Part shown: positions 1 through 12,400 of the stretch, one piece after another
Numbering within the stretch: the stretch's first letter is position 1
How the letters are laid out: every line of letters starts with the position of its first letter
Assembly (NCBI RefSeq): GCF_000003605.2
Contig: NW_003151253.1
Span: forward strand, 615,207-668,071
Length of the DNA stretch: 52,865 nt
Reading direction: 5' to 3'
DNA from: Saccoglossus kowalevskii
Lineage: Eukaryota; Hemichordata; Enteropneusta; Harrimaniidae
Position numbers and translations under genes: made by a program
The notes under the pieces: model-generated
What the model saw: the letters and a program-made list of their open reading frames with translations, nothing else
What the model was told of the DNA's origin: nothing
The model's database searches: none

Positions 1-189
1 CATGATATTCAGTGAAGTTCACTAAATTAAACCCACATAGACTTCTAGAATAACAATAGAACTCCCTGTTTCTCTGCCAAGTTTGTGAACTTCAACACAC
101 TGATATTGTTCAAAAACATCAAAATACTGAAATTAAATGTCATTAAAAATTAATGATTTTACAGTAATGATAAATCCAAGCATACTTAC

Positions 190-418
190 TACCAGCCTCA
201 CTAATTGACGACGGTTCACTTGTTGATTTCGGTACTTTCACTTTCACGTCTGACGTTTTGTTCTTGATTCTCTTTGTTATATTTGCGATGCCCACACTGA
301 CTTTATTGGGTTTAGGTTTCTGTGTTGAAGACTGTGAGGGCGCTGTCTTAGATTGACCGGCAACATCAATTTTAGGATAAGAAAAATTATATACAGGTAC
401 AGAAGGTTTCTTGCGATC
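190..418 (-). CDS. TBC1D5: TBC1D5 coding exon 11, start of the C-terminal tail
   Basis: The acceptor is TATTTGCAG and the donor GGTA|GTAAGTATG. It encodes 76 codons: DRKKPSVPVYNFSYPKIDVA, then a Ser/Thr/Lys-rich low-complexity run including KRIKNKTSDVKVKVPKST. Human TBC1D5 also passes here (DPKRNPRPVTYQFHPN) into a disordered linker. The remaining C-terminal exons lie beyond base 1. Confidence 0.88.
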
Positions 419-3400
419 CTGCAAATAGAAAGTCAATGAGTGAGAATGAAAATATCATCCAATGAGGTTAACTGTTACATTTGCCTAAAATTAAAAATAT
501 CATTGTACTTTTGACTAAATATCCTCCAATGAGACTGACTGTTACATTCGACTAAAAATATCATTCCAATAGAGACTTGTACTTTTGACTAAATATGCTC
601 CAATGAGACTGGATGTTACATTTGATAAGAACATATCATCCAATGAGACTGACTGTTACATTCGACTAAAAATATCATTCCAATAGAGACTTGTACTTTT
701 GACTAAATATGCTCCAATGAGACTGACTGTTACATTCGACTAAAATATCATTCAAATAGAGACTTGTACTTTTGACTAAATATGCTCCAATGAGACTGGA
801 TGTTACATTTGATAAGAACATATCCTCAAATGAGACTGACTGTGACATTTGACTAGAAAATATCTACCTTTGGTTTCCTAAGATACAGTGACTGGTTGAG
901 AAGAAAATGGACATCTGTAACAGGTGGATACCTCATCAGTGTTTTCAGTGATCCGGGATAATCATTACTCAATACTGTAAAAGAATCAACATTGATAATA
1001 GTTAACAGATGGCATAGCCCTCATCTGTGATCAAAGAAATCATTATTCAATACTGTCAAAGAAGTAACCTTGATAATAGTTAATAGATGACATAGTCCCT
1101 GTCAATAGAGGATGTTTTGACAACAGAATCAAAGGCCAATTCATTCCCAGATACTGTAAAGGGAGTAATTATTCACTGGGTTTTAATTTTGCTTATTTCG
1201 CCAACTGGAAAATGCACTAAATTAAAACCCGGTGAATATTTAAAATTTAGCATAGAACACATTATCTAAATGATAAAACCATGAATTTAAAAACCCACTG
1301 AATATGCCTGAAATGGTAAATCAGTGAAAATTAGTCATTTTACAGTAGCCAGAATCCTATGCAAACCATGCAAGATGGAATCCTAAAAAGACATTACCGT
1401 AGTATAACCAAAATTGTTGAAAAAAAGTAGCTGTTTACTGCAATCTCTTATTGTTTCATAAATGTTGGTTTTAGTATTCCACCAATCTAATATATATGAC
1501 TAATTACAGAATCATGATATGTTTTTTTGGAACGTTCATAATCTAAAACATATATGTTGGAAATAAATTTTAACCATATCGACAAGAATTTGACAGCTAT
1601 CATAAAAATTGTATGCGATTAAAATAATAGATCAGGTATATATTTATGTGATGTTTCTGGGACTACTATATTGTATGCGTCAGAATACATACTTTTGTAA
1701 TCGTGTTATATGTCACCTGATCACCTGAGTGTATTGATATGTGGAATGTTGTGATGTTGGTGTAAACACTTGAACAGAAATTGTAGCATACTTACATTGT
1801 TCTCGTACATACATCAACATGGCGACAAATATATAATCTATCAAGTCAAAAGTCAAACCGTCTGCAAAGATGGCATCCCATAATACTAATAGGTCTTGTA
1901 AAGGAAATTCTCTTCCAAACAGCAAACGAACCCACCGACTGAAATGTGGAGAAAAGCAAAATATTACAATTATACAATTATGACCAAAAGGTCAGATGTC
2001 AAGGGTAACTCAATACTGGTCTATTGAAGTCTGTACCACCCAAAGTACGTGTTGATATCATTATTTGTGTTCAATCGCAAGTAGGCTTTGAACTTGAGAG
2101 TTCTGGTGATAAATCAATACTTACATGCCATATATCTGTGGTGCAATCTCAAGTCGAGATAAATGTAAATACAATTCATAATCATATTTTTGAAGTACTC
2201 TATCTTGTATTTTGGTGAGTTTTGTAACAACTGGTGAGGAAGGGCTGAATTCTGATGGATCAGTGAATGGCGTCGCTGACATGATCTTGTTTTTGATACC
2301 CTGGAAGTATGACCTTGACTCTGGTCTGCCAAATCTATACCACGGTTCCATGGTTTCCATTAGCTGTACAAACAAGGCGCTGTAGGAAAAAATGGACAAT
2401 TTAATATGCTGGCAAGGTTTCTTTAACCTTCGCTAACTTCATGGTAATATTTACTATTGGATAGTGATATGAAAATTAAGTGTAATAATTGTCATCACGA
2501 TATTATTTTGAATGCCAAAACTGCAACATTGCGAGCTACATCATACATGTAACTTGTTTTGTAACGGGTTGGGTCAAGAGGAGCCATCAAACTAATACTA
2601 AGGGGCATATACAAAATGATATTTTCTCTTTCAATGTATTATATTTGTTTGCATAAATTGCTGTACTGCAAAAAAAACAAAAGGCATGTACTACCGATGA
2701 TTTCACATGAGAAGGCTACCCTGCAACGCTACATACAGTTATTGTTGTTGAGATCATTTTGTTTATTAAAATCAGTCAATCATAAAGAACAATTTTTAGT
2801 CCACGTTCGGACGAAGTCCAAAAACATGCAGGGACTTATATTTCGGCCTCCGTCCGTCCGTCCGGAGTCATATTTCAGAATCTTTTGGACCGATTCCGTT
2901 CATTCTTTGCATGTGCCTAGTACTTTATGTGGGACATATGCACATGCAGCGGTTTAGTGATTCGATTCAAAATGGCCGACTGGCAGCCATCTTGTTTTTT
3001 GAAAATGTTGTATTTTGGACATGCTTTGTTATTTTTCATTCAAATTTGGTACATAGATTATACATGTTAGGATACATGTCCACTGACCGTCCGTCCGTGC
3101 GTGTGTCCATCCGTCCGAGGTCATATTTCAGAATCCTTTGGACTGATTCTGTTCATTCTTTGCATGTGCCTAGTACTTTATGTGGGAAATATGCACATGC
3201 AGTGGTTTAGCGATATGATTCAAAATGGCCGACTGGCAGCCATCTTGTTTTTTGAAAATGTTGTATTTTGGACATGTATTGTCAGTTTTCATTCAAACTT
3301 GGTACATAGAATATACATGTTAGGATACATGTCCATGACAATTTCTTTTGCAATTGGATCAAAGATGGCCAACTGGCAGCCATCTTGTTTTTTTAAATGT

Positions 3401-6400
3401 TGTATTTTGGACATGCTTTGTCAGTTTTCATTCAAATTTGGCACATACTTTATACATGTTAGGATACATGTACATGACAATTTGTTTCAAAATCGAATCA
3501 AGGATCTGACTTTTTGGTTTTACTACTATATTTCCAAGATTTATGTACCATTTTCATTTGTATTTGGCACATACATCATATATGTCACTTTGTTTCATAA
3601 TCAAATCAAAGATGGCCAAATAACCACCGTTTTTATTTATGGCCATATTACTATATCTGTCACCCATGTATCATTGTCATTGATATTTAGCATGTTATAA
3701 ATGGATACATGTACATGTTAATTCAATTTGATCAAATTTGGCTGACTGGCGGCCATCTTGTTTGTTTAAAATGTGATAACTCGGACATGCTTTCACTTGT
3801 GATCTATGTTTTTTTTTTGCTATGTCTTAAACCGAAGAGGTACACATGTTCGAATTGGATGTAAATAAACAATATGTTGTATACGCCACTTGGGACTCAA
3901 GTTTTTGGGTTTCAAGGACATGCTCGCGACAACCCCTCCACTTTAACATGACAAGCACAAAGAGAACTTTCAACAATTTTACGGGGACTGTGTCATTTTC
4001 AATGACTTGTAATTTCAGAAAATGCTGGTCCTAAAAGTGTGCTTGCCATGATCATTTTTGACAGAGTTGGAGAGATAAGTAAAAGTAAAAAATAAGTAAA
4101 AAACAAAATTTACTCACTATGCATCGTGCTCAATGTAATCGGGATTTAAAAGCTCCTTAACAACTTCTCTGAAATGCAAAATAAAAATAGTATTTATTAA
4201 GTTGCAACATTGTAACATACAACTCTATTCAAATTATTTCACACTGTATCTCTCAGAGATTATCGAATAACTGGTGTCTCTTCAGTTGGGTAAACTATTT
4301 TGACATCTCAAATACAAACATATGAAAGCTGAGCTATAAGCAGCATTTATTGACCCAAACTCCTCCTACAGTTGTAAACTATTTTTTCAGGGTATATTAA
4401 TATGAATCACAGTCCCTGATAGAGGGGCTGGGTATGAATGCAGGCTTCTAAAAGCAAACATGGAATATTTTTATTTTGATATCTGTGATGCATATAAAGT
4501 TACCAAATTGATATCACATTACCATGGTAACAACTTTTGCTAAGGGTGAGATATATAGATCAATAAAAATAAAGTTTGACTAACAAATTCTGTGAAATGA
4601 ATGAGTTAACCCAATGAGTTACCCTAAACCATTGCTGAGTTTACAAGACAACATTTTATCAGAGCCTTACGGCTTGATCCAGCAAAAATGTATACGCGTT
4701 CGTGCATTGTCTCAGATTCATGACTCAACAGGATAATACTCTGACATGCATCGTGTCATGTAAAGAAACAACACAAGCATGACACCAAAATCATTTTCAG
4801 CCATGTTTTCATACTTAGTAATTGAGAACGCTGTCCCGAACCGGATTAAATTTGGGCAGATCTTGGCTCTCCTTTGGCCCGACCATGTAAACACATTGGA
4901 GGAGCAGTAGTTCAGCTCTGACAGAATGTTGTCATGTAAACATAGCACATATCTGTATAATATAAGTATTACATTAGACACACATTCACCGCATTTATAA
5001 TTTTAGTCAGTTGAAACTCAATACAAGATTAAAAAAAAATTATATACAAGTAGAAAAATATTTCATCGCATCACACGAGTTTGCTAAATAGAACAATACG
5101 ATGTTTTCAAGTGATATGACTTATTAGAAGTACCGATTGATACAAGTGACATTATGGGCTAGTAATTTCCACAAACCAAACGTAAGCAGCCTATGACATT
5201 ACAAGTATTAACAAGCCCTAATTACCAACAGCACAGAGAAATTGATAATTTTACGAAACTATTCTAATTTATGCCAATTCAAAAAAATATCCAAGGACAC
5301 AAGTGCATTTGTAGCTGTCAATGAGAATTGAGGACTGTAAGAATATTACTCATTTTAGCAATATATGTTCAAAATAAATTTATAGTCAGCGAAATTTGGT
5401 TGCATCACATGCGTAATTTGTTCTAAAATTCTCATACTGCACTAATGAACATTGTACCGATGCACAATTTGCATACTTACAATGACGAGGTTGAACGTGA
5501 ATAGTGCAACGTTTACCTTACCATAATACCATAAGTGATACTTAAAGGGCGGTGGTAGTCACGTCAAATTTCATGAAAATAAACAATGTATTTCACACGC
5601 GCTGTGTATGTCGCTATGAGTCCCACATCGAACAGGACGCGGTGCGATGATCCCTGCACTTTAACAGTAAATATCACAACGGGGAATTGTAAATGACAAT
5701 GGGTCACCCCAAAAATGAGACAAATTCAAATTAATTTTCAAAATATTTTCTTGAGATTAGGGTGGGTGACACTGCCTGATTTGATTGCTGAGGACCACAA
5801 AATAATTTAACTGATTGTTAGTGGGTAACAGTCATGTTAAATTTTTAACATCTTCTGAGGGTAAGGATTTTTTATGTCAAATGTAATGGACAACACGAGT
5901 TGTCATGGAAGTACAATGGAAAAATACTGATGTAATGTTATTAAATAATTTTACTAGTAACTATAGTAACACATCCAGAACCGATGTATTATTATTTTTT
6001 CTTGAGACATGGAGAGTGAGATGAAAGTGGGCAGGGAATGTGAATATTCTATAATCAGATGAAAGTTGACAGGGAATGTGAATATTCTATAATCAGATGA
6101 AAGTTGACAGGGAATGTGAATATTCTAACATCATATGAAAGTGGACAGGGAATGTGAATATTCTAACATCATATGAAAGTGGACAGGGAATGTGAATATT
6201 CTAACATCATATGAAAGTGGACAGGGAATGTGAATATTCTAAGATCATATGAAAGTGGACAGGGAATGTGAATATTATAACATCATATGAAAGTGGACAT
6301 GGAATGTGAATATTCTAACATCATATGAAAGTGGACAGGGAATGTGTATATTCTAACATCATATGAAAGTGGACATGGAATGTGAATATTCTAACGTATG

Positions 6401-9400
6401 AAAGTGGACAGGGAATGTGTATATTATAACATCATATGAAAGTGGACAGGGAATGTGAATATTCTATCATCAGATAAAAATGGAAGTGTAAATATACAGG
6501 TATCAATGTCAGCTTTAATGATGGACAGAAATACAGGTCTGCTTTGTGACTGCATGAAATTAGTGGAGTAAATGATTACAAACACACACATGGGCTAGCA
6601 AGGTAGATTATGAGACAAGTGTTTATTTGTGAGACCCACACTATGAGAAATAAAATCAGTTTAGGAATCCACTCTAACCTCCTCTTTTGTGGACCAATCA
6701 CGCTACAACAAATAGGCAAGGTAGGATTGGTGGAAGCAGCAACGGTAGAAAATAAAAACAAAACTTAAAACATTAATTAAATTAATTGAAAAAAAATTAG
6801 CGTACAGAGTTAAAAAAAATACAGGGATGCAAAGCCTATATAACAAACAAAAAAAAAGAACAAAACAAATCATACTTTTTACAATCACAGACAATCACAT
6901 TATCAGTCAGTTCGTAACATGCAGAAAAAAGTATGCTTATTACCCAGAATGCTAATAATGCACAGGTCAATAATTATAGGGCATTATACCATGACCAGGT
7001 CAATATAAACAGGCATTCTGAAAATATGCACTATGATGCATAAGGTCAATAATGCAGAACAATACATAATAATTGTCATGTTATTCATGATGCATATGCA
7101 TATAGCAGGTCATTATGTATACTGCAGGGCAATATATCCAATCAACCAATGAAAACAGCTACTTACAATAACGACTCCATTTCTGTAGCATGTAAGAATG
7201 CCTGGTGATCACAGTGGAGTACAAAGATAATAGGTGCTAATAACTCGTGCATACCCTGAAAAAACAAACAATATCCAAGTGATTATTAGATTGACGAATA
7301 ACTAGTATTTAGAGCTATTCGTGGGTAATACCGGAAATAACGTGTTGTTTTGTGGGAATCAGTTTTCATATTTTGTTATGAAAAAAAATAATAATATTGC
7401 TTCGAGCAACACCACATGGTATCTTGGTGTTTGACACAAATAACCTGTTTATGGTATGTGCAAGTACCTCGGCATTGAAATCACAAAACTGATCAAAAGA
7501 TCTGCACTATGGCAGCAAGGGGGCGCTATAGCACCACAGAGGAGTGATGTTTGACAAAAACTCACATAAGACAAAGAATTCACATCTTTTCAATTCACTC
7601 TCACCTGTTTGTAGGACAATTCTTCATTTTCCCGTGCATAGCAAAACAGTATATTGACCATCATATCGCGAACTTCTTGCGTCTGAAAAAATTGGATTTC
7701 TGGGAAAGTTCTTTTAACATCTTGATTTATAACGTGTCTTAATTCGTTGTCTTGAAAAAATTTGTTCCATGGGCTCTACCGATAACAAGAATAAAAAAGA
7801 AATGAAGAATAAGAATACAGACTTGACTAGCAACGCAAACAGTTTTGTTTCTATGGACAAAATAAATAATATTTAAATGATCCAGCAAACGGCAAATACA
7901 ATTTTTGGTTTGTATGTGCTTCTATTGGAGCAAATATGATAATAGAATGATTAATATGGAAATAAGCATAAAGGAAATGATTAGAAGGTCAGCAAATGAA
8001 GAATAAACATCCCACATGTATGGGTGACAGTGTTGACAACGCAGACAGCGTGGACAGCAAACAGTTCCATTCACAGAGACAAATAGATTAAAGGACAGTC
8101 CAAAAACTTTCAGAAATGTTTTTGTATGAGAAGAGTAAACTAGAGAATTAGGTTAAAGGGTCAGTAGCTATAACCATTTAGTATTGTTGCATCAAAGTGG
8201 TATTAAATAACACAATGAGAAAAAGGTTTGAGTGATTTATTAAAATGAGTGAAAATTATAGCATTTGTGACGATTAAGATTTCACAAAATTTTGTTGTAA
8301 ATCACCGTGGTCAAATTTTCCACTATGCTTTTTTTCTGAAACTGGTCAAAAAAAATGTTTAAAGCATAGTCTCCAGACACTATTTTTGACCCCTTTCACC
8401 AAATGATGTGTTTTAAATGACTCCTTACAAACTTGTTGGTAGTGATGATGACAGTCTGATGACAACTTCATTTATAACACCAATAATTTATTGAGATGTA
8501 TAAATATATAAATGAAATAAATATAAATGCAAAAAACAATACAAGTTCATAAATATTATTCAAATTATTCATCAGGATCATTGGCAAGGCTTGATAACAC
8601 AACATATGGAAGTACCGGATTCTGTCGTAAATTCGCCAATCCGAAAAATTGCCCGGGCCCTTATTTGGGGTTAAAAATTTCAAAAAATGGATCATCAAAT
8701 ATTTTTTGGGGACTTATAATTTCATTGAAAAATCTACCTCCGCCGACTTTCAATGCCGACAGTTGGACCAGCCAAAACGAAAGAGACTATTGTAGAAGCT
8801 AATCTAAAATTTTATACATTTTTCTTGCTGGATTGAAAAGTAGATCGCCTAAAATTTCATTACAATGTCACCCAGCACATCTTTCTCCAAAAAATCACAT
8901 TAACGAACCTTGTGCGCCAAATACAATTATTTTTTTTAGTTTATTAGTAACGAAAGTATATTCTAAAAGAAGTTTCAAATAAAAACGAACACAACTGCAT
9001 TGCTTAGTAGCAAATGATCACGGTTGTTGATTATTACCGAGTAATGATTATAATAATGTGCAAAAAATAAATTTGTTGAATTGTTATGAAATAAATAAAT
9101 TTCAACTTATTTCATTGTAAGCGAATGATTACGATCGCACTATAAACGCTTGATACTGTAGAAATAAATATCCGCCATGTCTTGACCTGGCAGGTCAAAT
9201 CACTAATTAACCAATGAAAACGATGGATGATGCGAATGTGTTCAAATTACCATAGTTCATTTAAATATGTTAATGTTTTCAAAAGATAAACTGAGTATTT
9301 AAAGAATAATTCAACATTGTTTACAGTAATAACAGCTCATTGTCGAAACGAAGCTAACCCATTCACGCTAGTCGCAATAAACATCACACTCTTGAATAGG

Positions 9401-12400
9401 CGTCAATGAGTACGGTGAAACTTTTAGGCATCAGAAAAGATTAAAATAACACCTTAAAAAAAATGCCTTCCGTTTAACGGCCCTGGGCAAATTTATGGCA
9501 GAATCCGATATTTTTCCCTTTAAAATATACTAATTTATTTTTGTTTGCAATAATTCACGTTTTTTGGAATATGTTGATAATTTTGGTGAATGCGAGATGT
9601 GTAAACATGAAATTAATTTAAATCAATTGAACACACAGAGTGAAATTCAATTACTAGTACATCTACAATTGCAAATAATAAAACTTACAGCTACCGAGAC
9701 TAAATAATAGAAACAGAACAGGTTTTATAAGTATAAAATCTCAAAACTATATCAGCCTTATCTTAATACTAAATACAATTTTCTATAATTCATCATATCA
9801 GTCTAAGATGCCATAAAAATGTGTTCTAACCTTCTTATTGATGCAATCAAGCTATCAGGTGAAATAGGTGAGCAATCAAAACATAAATATGATTAAACTA
9901 ATGGTTTGATCAAGACACTTGGGGGGGGGGATTTGTTTAGTTTGTTGTGTGCAACTGTTTGAATCAAAAAGGAAATTTTTTTTTATTATTCACAATAGTT
10001 ACTTATATATTTACTATTATACTCATTAATATGCATTTTTGTAAAAATGATAAAATTGCTATAGGGATTTTATTCACTTTACCCCACCCATATATTATTG
10101 TTCATCCCTAAACACAAAGGTCAAAGGTAAAATAGTATGTCAAGCATTTGTCAAGTATCATCCTTTTTATCCTCTACAACAATCTAAGTGTTTCAGATGT
10201 CAGAGGTCAATGACACCCAAAATGACGTTAGTCAAGAAATATGCTGAAAAAGAAGCCAATATTGATATTTGTCAAACAATCATGTGACCACTTTTGACCA
10301 ATAACATTGACTGTCTCATACTTGAGGCATAATAATTAATTTCATTTAGCTAATCTTTTAATAGACTATCTGTTTCAGGAATCTCATTTCATTTCCTCCC
10401 CAGGATTCTAAATGGTTCATCCCTAAATGTATGTTAATGCTTCCAGGGCTTAACCTTTTCACCACTAGACTTTATCGCCCAAAATGTTCCGCACTTTTTT
10501 TCTTATATACTTCAATATTTCTGGAAGTGAACCCTAAATTTGGAGCCAACAGACAAAATTTTAGTCAATTTTTAGCTTTTATTCAAAAAATTTGGCTGTT
10601 TATGACCAAATTTTCTGAAGGACTATTTTGTGAATTTGTGATGAAAAGAAGGAACTGGTGGTGAAAAGGTTAAACTTCAAAGTTGTCAGGGCAACATTTT
10701 CAAAGCCATATTTAATAAAATCGCCAAATAATATATGAATAGTAAAATCTGTTTTTTTTTCGAGGGGCACCAAACATAGTGATTGAGGCAATTGCCTTTT
10801 GATGCCTTTGTGAAGTGTTTTTAATGCCATACGGTATGCATGCTCTAATGTATCAATGTATGACTGACTATATACCTGTTCATCCAATGACAATGGATGG
10901 TGAACTGTAACATCTTGTTTACTTTCGTTACGTGGATTCGTTATGTGTATATCTTTAATATCGCTGTAAATCTGTCGGCTTTCCCGAACTTTTTCGATCC
11001 AATCACACTGATCCTCAGGTAAACAATCTAAATACAACTGAAATGAAATTGAAACAAATAAAATATGAGAATGAATACTGTCCGAAATGTTTAGCAATAG
11101 TGAACAAGTCATTGAAAATGACACAGTCACCGTTAAATTTTTGAAAGTTCTCTTTGTGCTCGTCATATTAAAGCGGAAGGGTTGTCGCGAGCGTGTCCTT
11201 GAAACTTGAGTTCCAAGTGGCGTTTACAACAGATTGTTTATTTACAACAAAACATGTGTTCCGTGTAGTAGTAATATGGCCAAAAATAAAAAACAGCCGT
11301 TATTCGGCCATCTTTGATCTGATTATGAAACACACTGATATGTATGATATATGTGCCAAATACGAATGAAAATGGTACATAAATTGTGGAAATATAGTAG
11401 TAAGGCCAAAAAGTCAGATGGCTGTTAATCGACCATCCTTGACCAGATTTTGAGACAAATTGTCATGGACATGAATCCTAACATGTATAAAGTACATGTG
11501 TGTGCCAAATTTGAATGAAAACTGACAAGATACCACATAAAAAAAAAAAAAAAAAGATGGCTGCCAGTCTGCCATTTTGAGTCGAATTGCTAAACCACTG
11601 CATGTGCATATGTCCCACATAAGGTACTAGGCACATGCAAAGAATGAACGGAATCGGTCCACAGGATTCTGAAATATGACACTGGACAGACTGATGCACA
11701 GACGGACAGATGGACGGATAGACTCAGGAACTCACAGACGGTCGGGAACATATATTCTAACATGTATGATCTATGTACTAAATTTGAGTGAAAACTGACA
11801 AAACATGTCCAAAATAGGACATTTTCAAAAAAAAGATGGCTGCCAGTCGGCCATCTTTGATCCAATTGTGAAATAAATCGTCATGGACATGTATCCTAAC
11901 ATGTATAATCTATGTACCAAGTTTGAATGAAAACGAACAAAGCATGTCCAAAATAAAACATTTTCAAAAAACAAGATGGCTGCCAGTCGGCCATTTTGAA
12001 TCAAATCGCTAAATCACTGCATGTGCATATGTCCCACATAAAGTACTAAGCACATGCAAAGAATGAACGAAATCGGTCCAAAGGATTCTGAGATATGACT
12101 CCGGACGGACGCACAGACGCACGGACAGATGCACAGACGCACGAACGGAGACCGAATTATAAGTCCCCGTTTTCGGACTTCGTCCGAATGGGGACTAATA
12201 AGGACAATATTAACCGATTACAATTTTCTTTATTTTAGCTGGAATTAATTTTCGCTGTAAAGACTTTGCTGTATATTTTCACAGATTTTTGATGAATTAA
12301 ATGTAAAATATATGAAAAAATTTGCTAGATTTTATTTCCACTGAATTATCCTTTCAGTCTATTACAGTATTACATTTATGTGTCCTAGCAGCTTTTACCA

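Noticed and set aside
448-862. CRISPR-like spaced repeat
   Set aside because: The spacing pattern is a minisatellite in an animal intron; spacers are themselves repeated and there are no cas genes.
2616-3700. Overlapping plus-strand ORFs with repeated VPSTLCG phrases
   Set aside because: They read through the tandem core of a non-coding HINE-like element and recur inverted at 11414-11865.
4718-4981. Minus-strand ORF in TBC1D5 intron 6
   Set aside because: It does not match TBC1D5 and exons 6 and 7 join in frame without it.
10600-11166. A single 188-residue minus-strand ORF
   Set aside because: Only its middle is real (TBC1D5 exon 4, 10876-11037). The upstream part is transposon and the part after the donor is intron.
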